Assembly: GCA_031428275.1 (NCBI GenBank)
Contig: JANPPC010000043.1
Coordinates: forward strand, 62,001-126,000
DNA length: 64,000 nt
Direction: 5' to 3'
Source: Pseudobdellovibrio sp031428275
GTDB taxonomy: Bacteria > Bdellovibrionota > Bdellovibrionia > Bdellovibrionales > Bdellovibrionaceae
Made by a program: the position numbers and the translations under genes
Shown here: positions 1 through 8,175 of the stretch, piece after piece
Layout: each line of letters starts with the position of its first letter
Position numbering within the stretch: the stretch's first letter is position 1
The notes under the pieces: model-generated
What the model saw: only the letters and a program-made list of their open reading frames with translations
Databases searched by the model: none
Told to the model about the DNA's origin: nothing

Positions 1-941
1 TGATTGGTGTACCCCATAAAATTTCGGTGTAAGCTACCCTCATGAAAAGCCTTAGCTAATGAATCTGTCGGCAAAGCAAAGTGATCCATTCCCATTTCAA
101 CATAACCGGCCGCTAAAAGTGAACTGCGGGCGATTTCGTAAAGCTTACGCTTATTTTCACCTTGCGGCAGATCTTCATCTTTAAATAAACGCTGGGCCGG
201 TTTAATCCAAGGAACTAAGGCCAAGCTGTATAAAGCGATACGATCTGGTCGAAGTAAAATAGTTTGCTCGATCGTCTTTTCAATTGATTCTGGAGTTTGC
301 TTCGCTAATCCGTAAATCAAATCAAAATTAACCGAAGTGTAGCCAATTTCACGGGCGATGTTCGTTATATTTTCGGTGATTTCAAAAGGCTGTATGCGGT
401 TAATTAAACTTTGTACTTCGTGATTGAAATCTTGAACACCCAAGCTTACGCGTCTGAAGCCTAGCTTGTGTAACACCTTGAGCTGTTCAACGGTCGTGCG
501 GCGCGGGTCAACCTCGATTGAGGCTTCGAAGTCTTCGCTTAAGTGAACGTCATCTAAAATGGGTTGCAGTAATTTCTCTAAATTTTCAGCCGATAAAAAT
601 GTAGGCGTGCCTCCACCTAAATGAAGATGCTTCAGTTGATTTTTTTGTAAGCCCGGTACTTGCGCTCGATAAAGGCGCCACTCTTGTAAAAGCATTTCGA
701 CGTAGGCAGATTCTTTACCGTGATCTTTGGTAATCACGGTATTACAACCGCAAAAAGTACATAAACTTTCGCAGTACGGAATGTGCAAATACAAAGACCA
801 CGATGCTGATTCAGGATTCAAAGCGTGTTTTAAGTCTAAGATCCACTGTTCAGAAGTCGGAGGGTTTTCCCAATAGGGTACGGTCGGATAGGACGTGTAA
901 CGTGGTACAGCTACGTCATATTTTTGAAATAAGTTTTTCAT
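1..941 (-). CDS. hemN: Oxygen-independent coproporphyrinogen III oxidase HemN (3' end cut by window)
   Basis: Radical-SAM enzyme converting coproporphyrinogen III to protoporphyrinogen IX without oxygen. I translated this frame by hand: it opens MKNLFQKYDVAVPRYTSYPT, and the RYTSYPT segment is typical of true HemN rather than HemW. The iron-sulfur cluster motif follows as HIPYCESLCTFCGC (CxxxCxxCxC), then HLGGGTPTFL and the IEVDPR segment, all expected of the family. About 313 codons are present, so the C-terminal third lies outside the window. The ATG overlaps the hemE stop by one base (TAATG), so it is translationally coupled as the last visible gene of the haem operon. Its first seven residues equal those of hemE. 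Confidence 0.93.
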   Translation of the reverse strand, partial: MKNLFQKYDVAVPRYTSYPTVPYWENPPTSEQWILDLKHALNPESASWSLYLHIPYCESLCTFCGCNTVITKDHGKESAYVEMLLQEWRLYRAQVPGLQKNQLKHLHLGGGTPTFLSAENLEKLLQPILDDVHLSEDFEASIEVDPRRTTVEQLKVLHKLGFRRVSLGVQDFNHEVQSLINRIQPFEITENITNIAREIGYTSVNFDLIYGLAKQTPESIEKTIEQTILLRPDRIALYSLALVPWIKPAQRLFKDEDLPQGENKRKLYEIARSSLLAAGYVEMGMDHFALPTDSLAKAFHEGSLHRNFMGYTN

Positions 942-1957
942 TAAAATAACTTTCTGACGGTTTCAACGAAAGCGCGCACGTTCGCTTCAGGAGTTTTCGG
1001 TAAAATTCCGTGACCTAAACCGCAAACCCAACCTTTACGCTGGCTCGGTGATAAATCTTGAAAGGGTTTTAAGTAATTGTTCAGAAATTTTTTAAAATCA
1101 TCAGCCGGCAGATGAAGTAATGACTGATCAAAGTTACCTTGTACAAAACCCGGCGACTGCTGCAGCACCTGAACTAAATCATTACGATGATCGTACCCTT
1201 GCCCCTGCCACGGGATTTGGGCCCAATCTGACGTCGCAAAATGCGCAGGCTGCGTGCCGCGAGAGTAATAACCCAATCTTTGCGCAAAGCGATTGGCCAG
1301 TCTCTTTAAAACCGGTTGAATTTGTGATTGAAAAACATCGGGTGAAAGCTCACCCGCGGCCGTATCTAAAATCATCACAACATCGGCTCCGCCGTCGAAC
1401 TGCATCTGAATATTCTCGATCAAAAAATCACAAATTATTTCAGAAAACTGCTGCCATAAGGGCCAAGCCGTCTTAGCACCAAGTAAGTTGCCCGCGTGAG
1501 AGCCTTCCATTGCGTAAACAAATAACGTCCACGGTCCGCCGACGAAACCGATCAGGGCTTTTGATTCAGGTAACCGCGCGCGCGTCAGCTTCATCGCCTC
1601 TTTTTGAAAAAGCATCTTTTGAGCCGCCTCTTTTGCGGGTTTTAGCTTCGCAATGTCGGCCGCGCTCAGCTTAAAACCAAGTTGCGGCCCTGCATCGGTG
1701 TAATCAAGCGGCATACCTAAAGCTTGTAACGGAAATAAAATATCACTAAATAAAATAGCCGCATCAAAGTCAAAATCTTGAATGGGGCCCATCGCCACTT
1801 CACAAGCTAGTTCAGGTTTCAAGCAGAGATCCATGAAGGTGTACTGCTTTTTTAAATTCTGGTAGTGGCTGTGGTAACGACCCGCCTGACGCATCATCCA
1901 GATAGGCGGAGTTTTCACTTCTTCTTTAGCTAGCGTTTTTTGAAATAAATTTTTCAT
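941..1957 (-). CDS. hemE: Uroporphyrinogen decarboxylase
   Basis: Decarboxylates uroporphyrinogen III to coproporphyrinogen III in the cytoplasm. The 338-residue length is normal. The family signature PIWMMRQAGRY is at residues 18-28, with the substrate-binding Arg23 and Arg27, and the catalytic Asp of the LFSDIL segment is residue 72. The frame is open further upstream, but I chose the ATG at 1957 because GAGGAG lies just before it and because its ATG overlaps the stop of the response regulator (ATGA), the pattern used throughout this operon. The longer reading would add 19 residues encoded inside the upstream gene. Confidence 0.95.
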   Translation of the reverse strand: MKNLFQKTLAKEEVKTPPIWMMRQAGRYHSHYQNLKKQYTFMDLCLKPELACEVAMGPIQDFDFDAAILFSDILFPLQALGMPLDYTDAGPQLGFKLSAADIAKLKPAKEAAQKMLFQKEAMKLTRARLPESKALIGFVGGPWTLFVYAMEGSHAGNLLGAKTAWPLWQQFSEIICDFLIENIQMQFDGGADVVMILDTAAGELSPDVFQSQIQPVLKRLANRFAQRLGYYSRGTQPAHFATSDWAQIPWQGQGYDHRNDLVQVLQQSPGFVQGNFDQSLLHLPADDFKKFLNNYLKPFQDLSPSQRKGWVCGLGHGILPKTPEANVRAFVETVRKLF

Positions 1958-2631
1958 TTTTCTCCTCGCGGTTGAATCCACTGGTAACCAATACCGCGGA
2001 CCGATCTGATCCATTGTTCGTCTTCATCGCGTAAAGTGTGTCGTATGCGTAAAATCGCATTATCAATACTGCGATGACTAAGGTCTTTATTTTCACCCCA
2101 GATTAGATTAATGATCTCGTCGCGACTAACGGCCGTGGGCGTTCGTTCGACTAATAATTTTAATATCATCATGTCTTTAACCGGAGGGTAATCGATTTTA
2201 CCATTATCCCAGTGAATCGAAAAAGATTGTAATTGCACAACTCCACCCGGAAACTGAAGAGCCGCCGGCACGACGTGGGCTTTCAAGACATGCTTCACGC
2301 GAAGTAATACTTCTTTCAAATGAAACGGCTTCGGAATAAAATCTTCCGCACCCAACTCATAACTTTGCAACCTAATTTCGGGTTCGTTCTGCGCGGTCAG
2401 AAAAAGAAAGTACGGCGGATTTGCCGCGTTTTGAAAACTTTGGGCTATTTCTAAACCAGTGCCATCCGGAAGCTGAATATCTAAGATAAGTAAATCAAAG
2501 TGTTCCGTTCTTAAAGTGTTTAAAGCGTCAAGCTTGGTGCGCTTCCATTCAACCTGATACTCTTTTGAAAGTTCGCTTTTTAAAATATCGCCTAAGGTGC
2601 GTTCGTCCTCGACGAGTAAAATTCTTTTCAC
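1954..2631 (-). CDS. OmpR/PhoB-family response regulator inside haem operon
   Basis: DNA-binding response regulator of 225 residues. The receiver domain (about 1-115) has the acidic pair VEDE at 7-10, the phospho-acceptor Asp51 in LLILDIQLPDG and the switch Lys in IPKPF near residue 101. The C-terminal winged helix (about 125-222) ends RSVRGIGYQW, the usual OmpR-type wing. Its ATG overlaps the kinase stop and its stop overlaps the hemE ATG, so it is made together with kinase and haem enzymes. Inference: it controls this operon and perhaps hemB. Heptamer repeats with an 11-bp period between hemA and hemB would suit this class. Confidence 0.92.
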   Translation of the reverse strand: MKRILLVEDERTLGDILKSELSKEYQVEWKRTKLDALNTLRTEHFDLLILDIQLPDGTGLEIAQSFQNAANPPYFLFLTAQNEPEIRLQSYELGAEDFIPKPFHLKEVLLRVKHVLKAHVVPAALQFPGGVVQLQSFSIHWDNGKIDYPPVKDMMILKLLVERTPTAVSRDEIINLIWGENKDLSHRSIDNAILRIRHTLRDEDEQWIRSVRGIGYQWIQPRGEK

Positions 2632-3509
2632 TTTGAGCCTTCGAGTCTACCCGGAATTTCAAGACGTACTTGAAAACCTGAAGCGAGGTTCAAGAACTCA
2701 ATTTTACTTTGCATGCGCGCTAAAAGTGATTTGGCTAAATAAAGACCGATGCCATTACTTTGGCGCCCCGTCTGCGGAATAAAACCTTCTCCAAGAGCTT
2801 TCGCATCTCCGGAGTAACCCGTGCCATTATCCTGAAAGTAAATAGCCAGTACTTCGTCGGAAATTTTTTGCGCTCTAATTTCGATACGGGTGGCATTGCC
2901 GTGCGACTGGGCATTCTGCAAAAGATTACGAAAAATACTTTGCACCGCCTGTTGGTCACCTAACACGACCGCATTGCCATGTAAGCTGATTTCAATATCG
3001 GGCCATTCGGCGCGAAGACTTGAAATCATTTGATGCAATGAAACTTTTTGCGTAAATAATTTTTGTTCTTCGCCTTTCGAAACCCACAGAGAATTTTCTA
3101 ACTGTAAATCAAGCCGGTTTACTTCTTCCATCAACTTTTGCAAGTCAGCGTTCGGGCTGTTAGCTATCACAACTTCGGCTCGTAAGCGCAATCGATTGAT
3201 TGATGTTTTTAAATCATGAGAGAAATTAGAAAAGAAAAGTCTTAAACGTAAGTTCCGTGATCTTTCACGAACCGTAAACATCACTAACGCCGAGCCACCG
3301 ACCACAATAAGTAAAAGTAAGATCGACCCTTCAGAAAGTAGCATGCGGCGAAAGCTGTTAAATTTTTCGGGCGGAAGATTAGCTCCTAAAATATCAAGCT
3401 GACTTAAAGCAAAAACCCACCACCACGTGACCATAGAAAAAGTAAATACGATCCAAAAGATCGCAAGCCCAATTTTCCAACGGTCTAAGCGAAAGGTGTA
3501 ACGTTTCAC
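2628..3509 (-). CDS. Membrane sensor histidine kinase inside haem operon
   Basis: Partner kinase of the neighbouring regulator, 293 residues. Two membrane helices (about 12-34 and 59-80) enclose only about 25 periplasmic residues, so no large ligand-binding domain is present and the signal may be sensed in the membrane or at its face. The H-box is FSNFSHDLKTS with His98; the N-box is FRNLLQNAQSHG, followed by DNGTGY and GIGLYLAKSL of the ATPase domain. It starts with GTG at 3509, overlapping the hemL stop by one base (TAGTG). Its stop overlaps the regulator's ATG. Kinase function is secure; the signal is unknown. Confidence 0.91.
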   Translation of the reverse strand: MKRYTFRLDRWKIGLAIFWIVFTFSMVTWWWVFALSQLDILGANLPPEKFNSFRRMLLSEGSILLLLIVVGGSALVMFTVRERSRNLRLRLFFSNFSHDLKTSINRLRLRAEVVIANSPNADLQKLMEEVNRLDLQLENSLWVSKGEEQKLFTQKVSLHQMISSLRAEWPDIEISLHGNAVVLGDQQAVQSIFRNLLQNAQSHGNATRIEIRAQKISDEVLAIYFQDNGTGYSGDAKALGEGFIPQTGRQSNGIGLYLAKSLLARMQSKIEFLNLASGFQVRLEIPGRLEGSK

Positions 3510-4780
3510 TAAAATGTTTCCAATGCTTTCTGAATTTTATCAGCGGTTTCTTTTAAAATCTCTGGCGTATGAGCTAAAGATAAGAAGCCCACTTCGTAAG
3601 CGTGCGGTGAAAGATAAACCCCGCTCGATAAACATAACGAAAATAATTTTTTAAAAAATTCTTTTTGCCCAGGCGGAATTTGCGAAACGCGACGAACGGG
3701 TGTTTCACTTTTCAGACAAAGCCAGAATAAACTTCCGTAGCGGATAAATTGCAAGTTATGGCGATCAAGCGTTGGCTTCAGCAAAGATTCGAATAAAGCT
3801 CCACGCTTTTCAAGTTCGACCCAACCGTTTAGGCTTTCCATCTTCGTTAGCGTACTTAAACCCGCCCGCATTCCCACTGGGTTTGCACTCAATGTACCCG
3901 CTTGATAAACGGGGCCTAGGGGTGCGACTAAATTCATTAAGTCTTGTCGACCGCCGTAGCAGCCGACCGGGAAGCCTCCACCTAAGATTTTTCCGTAAGT
4001 CACTAGATCAGGAACAATACCTAATTGTTCAGCCATACCGCCCATAGATACACGAAATCCTGAAATAACTTCGTCAAAAATAACTAAGCTTCCGGCTTTA
4101 CGAGCTATCTCACAGACCGACTTCCAAAATTGAGTATCTTGCACTAACAAACCGTAGTTTGCCGGAAGGGGCTCAAGAATGACTGCAGCAATAAGATGGC
4201 CTTGAGTTTTAAAAATATGTTCTACTGCATCCAGGTCATCTAACGGAGCCACTAACGTATTTTTAATCGCATCTTCTGTTAAACCTGCGCTTGAAGAAGC
4301 CGACTCGCCGGCAAGACCACTGCCTGATTGAACTAAAAGCGAATCGACGTGGCCGTGGTAACAACCCTCAAATTTCAAGATATGACTGCGGCCCGTTGCC
4401 GCGCGCGCCACGCGAAGCGAGCTCATCACGGCTTCCGTGCCCGAAGAAACAAACCTTAATTTCTCTAACCACGGAATTCGTGACGTAATCCATTCGGCTA
4501 ATTCTAAACTGTAGGGTTCACATGCGCCGAATGACCAAGCAGTCGAAATCATCTCGTGCACATCGGCTTCAACCTGTGGATCACGATGACCTAGAACCAA
4601 TGGGCCCCAACTTTGACAGTAGTCGATGTACTTTTCACCTTCGACACTGAACATGTAAGCACCTTGCGAACTTTTAAAAAAAATCGGTGTGCGATCAAGG
4701 CCCATAAAGCTGCGAATCGGAGAATGCACTCCGCCCGGAGCAATTTTTTTAGCGCGTTCAAACAGTTGTGATGAATTCAT
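3509..4780 (-). CDS. hemL: Glutamate-1-semialdehyde 2,1-aminomutase
   Basis: PLP enzyme making 5-aminolevulinate from glutamate-1-semialdehyde, the second step of the C5 pathway. The N-terminus SSQLFERAKKIAPGGVHSPIR is diagnostic. SSGTEAVMSSLR and GCYHGHVDS are PLP-site segments, and the Schiff-base Lys264 lies in TYGKILGGGFPVG. The length of 423 residues is normal. The ATG at 4780 lies inside the end of hemC (23-bp overlap), and the stop overlaps the kinase GTG. Gene identity is certain; its position directly ahead of a sensor kinase is the unusual point. Confidence 0.96.
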   Translation of the reverse strand: MNSSQLFERAKKIAPGGVHSPIRSFMGLDRTPIFFKSSQGAYMFSVEGEKYIDYCQSWGPLVLGHRDPQVEADVHEMISTAWSFGACEPYSLELAEWITSRIPWLEKLRFVSSGTEAVMSSLRVARAATGRSHILKFEGCYHGHVDSLLVQSGSGLAGESASSSAGLTEDAIKNTLVAPLDDLDAVEHIFKTQGHLIAAVILEPLPANYGLLVQDTQFWKSVCEIARKAGSLVIFDEVISGFRVSMGGMAEQLGIVPDLVTYGKILGGGFPVGCYGGRQDLMNLVAPLGPVYQAGTLSANPVGMRAGLSTLTKMESLNGWVELEKRGALFESLLKPTLDRHNLQFIRYGSLFWLCLKSETPVRRVSQIPPGQKEFFKKLFSLCLSSGVYLSPHAYEVGFLSLAHTPEILKETADKIQKALETF

Positions 4781-6206
4781 TTGCTAACTCCACGTAGATG
4801 TTTTCTGCCGAACCCAGTTGCTGCTTCAAACTTTCAAAGCTGCGCCCGGGCCCACAGATATGTGAATAATTTTTTAATTCAGGAAAGCGGTTCAATGCTA
4901 GACGAAATTCGCTACCGCTTTTCCATCGGTAAGCCTGTGCTGCGGGCAAAGTATCGCTGTTCAGCTTTAGTTTCAAGTGATACGAAGCCAAGCGCTGCGT
5001 AGCCGAATCAAGCGTGGCCTCATCGTGAGTCAAATAAACCCAGCGAAGTTTTTTGCCTGCTAGAATGTCGATTTGAGGGTCTTCACTTTCACCTAAACCT
5101 TCGGCCGAGCCATGCACCCAAACGCCAAGATGTGCCAACTTCTTCCAGGTTTCAAGCCCCGCCGCCCACACGATACGTGAGTCAAGCTGAGCACCGCCCA
5201 TTTCAGCACGAGCCATAAAGACCGCGTCACAATCACCCGCCAGTTCGACCGGCAAGGCTGAGGCTTCGCGGATGAACTCTAATCGCGCGACGGGCATACT
5301 AAAGGTCCACTTTTTAGTGGGATAAAATTTTTTCTCAAAAACTCGGTCACCGGCTGGAGAGATTCCTTTAACGATTTCGATTTCGCCGTAGCTCCGTTTT
5401 AAAACGCTCATACCTAAAGCTAAGTGACAGCCACCACCGAATTTTTTTAAAATCTCGCGTTCTTGATTGGCGCAGTAAAATGTATTTTCACAGTTAATTT
5501 TTTTTAAAAGCTCTTGAACTTGCAAATTGGTTCTAGATACTTCGATCGCTAGGGCTCCTTGCGCGGCCGCATTCGGATTTGCGCTCAAGGGTAATAGCAT
5601 CCAATCTAGTTGCTCTAAAGCAGCCCGCAGATACGTCTGCACTTCGGGAAAACGCACATCCGTCAATAAGCGATCAATCGCTGCCTTCGCTACGATTAAG
5701 CCATCGACGTGATCATTAGAAAGTAATTTTTGAACACGCGTCGAAATATTACCACGTACTGAGTGAAATTCGATCGCTTCACAAGCCCAGGGCAAAGCTG
5801 AAACTAAAAATTCACTAACATTTAAACAACGACGTGGCGATGAAGAAAATAAATTGAGACGTGCTTTTGATTTCGAATCGTTTTTAAATAATAAAACATC
5901 ACGCTGATCGGCCCGCGGCAAGGTAGCTGCAATTTGCGTGTGTTCTTTTTCTTCGGTCGGAAGATCTTTCCACGAATGCACAACCATATCGGTGGCACCG
6001 TTCGCTAAATCGGCGTAAAAATCCTCGGTGAATACGCCCCTAACCGGCATTTTCCAAAGTGGATCGTGCTGGTTTTGATCACCAAGTGACTGACGAAATA
6101 AATATTCAATTTCTAAAGTCGGTTCCACGGATTTCAAAGCCGTACCTACTTGGTAAGCTTGAATTTGCGCCAGAGGGCTTTGCCGGGATGAGATTTTTAT
6201 TTTCAC
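4758..6206 (-). CDS. hemC: Hydroxymethylbilane synthase with HemD-like C-terminal extension
   Basis: Porphobilinogen deaminase joining four porphobilinogens. Residues 1 to about 300 show ISSRQSPLAQ, VVHSWKDLPT, FSSSPRR and the dipyrromethane-cofactor cysteine (Cys260 in FGGGCHLALG). At 482 residues it is about 170 longer than usual. The extension contains a stretch around IVWAAGLETWKKLAHLG and GSAEGLGE that resembles the second half of uroporphyrinogen-III synthase. No separate hemD is seen in the cluster, so a HemC-HemD fusion is a reasonable inference, though the extension is shorter than full HemD (about 250) and could be degenerate. The start ATG overlaps the hemA stop (ATGA). Confidence 0.9.
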   Translation of the reverse strand: MKIKISSRQSPLAQIQAYQVGTALKSVEPTLEIEYLFRQSLGDQNQHDPLWKMPVRGVFTEDFYADLANGATDMVVHSWKDLPTEEKEHTQIAATLPRADQRDVLLFKNDSKSKARLNLFSSSPRRCLNVSEFLVSALPWACEAIEFHSVRGNISTRVQKLLSNDHVDGLIVAKAAIDRLLTDVRFPEVQTYLRAALEQLDWMLLPLSANPNAAAQGALAIEVSRTNLQVQELLKKINCENTFYCANQEREILKKFGGGCHLALGMSVLKRSYGEIEIVKGISPAGDRVFEKKFYPTKKWTFSMPVARLEFIREASALPVELAGDCDAVFMARAEMGGAQLDSRIVWAAGLETWKKLAHLGVWVHGSAEGLGESEDPQIDILAGKKLRWVYLTHDEATLDSATQRLASYHLKLKLNSDTLPAAQAYRWKSGSEFRLALNRFPELKNYSHICGPGRSFESLKQQLGSAENIYVELANEFITTV

Positions 6207-7066
6207 AGGTCATCCCATCCAAACGGTCGAATTTGACTTTTCGATTGCTGTTGAACATTCCAGTTAAATATAAGATCGCGCGAGCGTGCGTAAATTTTCT
6301 GTACATCGACATGAAAACTATCTTTCAAGGTTGAAAAATCTTGTAAGGTAAAATGTTTTTTGACCGCGGTGCCCGGATCAAATCCGAAAGAGTCTGCGCG
6401 CAAGTCGAAAAGCGTATGTTGCGAACTCATTTCACGCCGGGCAAGCCAAATACGTAATTCATCATGGGTCAAAGGTGCGGCCACCACGATCGCCGAATTC
6501 AAATGGCTCACGCTAGATAATTCGAAAACTTGATCGGCCTTGTGAGAAAAATTAATTTTACCCGGTGTGCGGCACCAGATACGATAGGGGTTCTTTTCAA
6601 TCCACGGAAGCAGCTCTTCCACCAACTGACCAGCCCCAATCAAATCAATCGACTGACCCGTAAGCAAATGACGGCGTAAGATCGATCCGTACGTACGCGA
6701 GCCTAAGTTATACAAAACCTCTTCACGAATTTTCTTTACTAAAGAAAATAAAGCTTCGATGCGCTGGTGATGAAGCTGCTTCCACCATAAAGTCGCGGGT
6801 AATGATTTCCACCATGATTTGAATTGACCAAAAACTTCGGTTTCGCCCACCAGTGGAGATTGTAAACCACACAATACTTCGGCCAAAAATATTTCCGCTT
6901 CGGTGCCAGAAAAAATCTGATCGGTTTCATGAATGTCTTTAATCTCAAATTTATTCGCATCAAAAAACAAGATTTGACGGCGACAGGTTTTCCAAACTAA
7001 TAATGAAGGTGACACTTCTTCAGTTTTGGTTGAAACAGTTCTGTGAATAAACGCTAATTCGGACAT
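6203..7066 (-). CDS. hemA: Short glutamyl-tRNA reductase
   Basis: First enzyme of the C5 pathway, reducing glutamyl-tRNA to glutamate-1-semialdehyde. It is recognisable from WKTCRR (the catalytic cysteine motif, usually STCNR; Cys28), GLQSPLVGETEVFGQFK (usually GLDSLVLGEPQILGQVK) and a nucleotide-binding segment IDLIGAGQLVEELL. It is only 287 residues against about 420 in the family, and the long C-terminal dimerisation helix domain is missing. The conserved active-site histidine before GLxS appears replaced by Phe. It is the first gene of the leftward operon, with a poor ribosome site, and is divergent from hemB across 63 bp. The operon context makes HemA the only sensible call. Confidence 0.85.
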   Translation of the reverse strand: MSELAFIHRTVSTKTEEVSPSLLVWKTCRRQILFFDANKFEIKDIHETDQIFSGTEAEIFLAEVLCGLQSPLVGETEVFGQFKSWWKSLPATLWWKQLHHQRIEALFSLVKKIREEVLYNLGSRTYGSILRRHLLTGQSIDLIGAGQLVEELLPWIEKNPYRIWCRTPGKINFSHKADQVFELSSVSHLNSAIVVAAPLTHDELRIWLARREMSSQHTLFDLRADSFGFDPGTAVKKHFTLQDFSTLKDSFHVDVQKIYARSRDLIFNWNVQQQSKSQIRPFGWDDL

Positions 7067-7095
7067 AAATTTAATATACCAAAGCCCGTTATTTG

Positions 7096-7141
7096 TTTGT
7101 CATGGCTTTGTCACAAATAGAGGTGTGTCATGATTTTGTCA
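7096..7141. promoter_or_regulatory. Heptamer direct repeats between hemA and hemB
   Basis: TTTGTCA occurs at 7096-7102, 7107-7113 and 7135-7141, and the near copy TGTGTCA at 7124-7130. This gives two pairs, each with an 11-bp period, one pair reaching into the first codons of hemB. OmpR/PhoB-type regulators bind tandem heptamers spaced 11 bp apart, and such a regulator is encoded in the adjoining operon. Binding is inferred. Confidence 0.4.
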
Positions 7142-8119
7142 AAACGTCCACGTCGACTGCGTAAAAGCGAAGCTGTACGAAACCTAGTCGCCCAGACGCA
7201 ACTTTCTGCTGCACAATTGGTTTATCCCGTATTTATTTGTGCTGGCACGAAAGTCATACAGCCGATTCAGTCACTTCCTGAACAAGATCGCGTCAGCGTT
7301 GATGTCCTATGCGACAGAATAAGCCACTGGAAAAGTCTCGGAATTAAACACTACGCCCTATTTACACAAATTGCCGAAGACTTAAAAAGCCCTGAAGGCA
7401 GTGAAGCATTAAACGAAAGCGGTTTATTAGCCACAGCTATAAAAACGATTAAGCGTTTGCACCCCGAAATCAATTTGATTACTGATGTCGCATTAGATCC
7501 TTTTTCTAGTGATGGGCACGACGGCCTCGTTAAAGACGGAAAAATCGTCAATGACGAAAGTGTCGAAATTCTTTGTAAAATGGCCGTTGCCCAAGCCCGC
7601 TGGGGCGCAGACTCGGTAGCTCCATCTGACATGATGGATGGTCGTATCGGCGCCATCCGAAAAGCTCTCGACCAGAATGGTTTTACTGAAACCAGCATTA
7701 TTGCTTACTCGGCCAAATACGCTTCTTGCTTCTACGGCCCCTTTCGCGATGCGCTGAATTCAGCTCCTAAACACGGTGATAAAAAAACTTATCAAATGGA
7801 TTTCAGAAACTCAGACGAAGCACTCCGAGAAGTGAAACTAGATATCGAGGAAGGCGCCGATATCGTCATGATTAAACCGGGCTTAAGCTATTTAGATATC
7901 GTTGCAAAAGTGAAAGCTCATTTCGATGTGCCTGTTGCGGCTTACAACGTGAGTGGTGAATACGCGATGGTTAAAGCCGCTAGTGCATTGGGAGTTTTAG
8001 ACGAAGACAAAGCCGTGATGGAAATTCTTACTTCATTCCGCCGAGCCGGCGCCGATATGATTTTCACTTATCACGCGCCGAAGGCGGCTCAGTTGTTAGC
8101 GAAGGGCTGGAGCTTCTAA
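7130..8119 (+). CDS. hemB: Delta-aminolevulinic acid dehydratase (porphobilinogen synthase)
   Basis: Condenses two 5-aminolevulinates to porphobilinogen. It has 329 residues. The Schiff-base lysines are Lys196 (SAKYASCFYG) and Lys249 (MIKPGLSYLD). The metal loop reads DVALDPFSSDGHDG, with Asp in place of the zinc-binding cysteines, so this is the magnesium-type enzyme. The ATG at 7130 has AGAGG seven bases upstream. It is transcribed away from hemA and completes the C5 route from glutamyl-tRNA to coproporphyrinogen together with that operon. Confidence 0.96.
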   Translation: MILSKRPRRLRKSEAVRNLVAQTQLSAAQLVYPVFICAGTKVIQPIQSLPEQDRVSVDVLCDRISHWKSLGIKHYALFTQIAEDLKSPEGSEALNESGLLATAIKTIKRLHPEINLITDVALDPFSSDGHDGLVKDGKIVNDESVEILCKMAVAQARWGADSVAPSDMMDGRIGAIRKALDQNGFTETSIIAYSAKYASCFYGPFRDALNSAPKHGDKKTYQMDFRNSDEALREVKLDIEEGADIVMIKPGLSYLDIVAKVKAHFDVPVAAYNVSGEYAMVKAASALGVLDEDKAVMEILTSFRRAGADMIFTYHAPKAAQLLAKGWSF

Positions 8120-8175
8120 AAACTCAGCTGCAAACCGTCCACAACCGACTCAGTCACTCAATTTTAGCCAGCTTT

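Noticed and set aside
1120..1476. 118-residue open frame on the plus strand
   Set aside because: Antisense to hemE, with no ribosome site and no family features.
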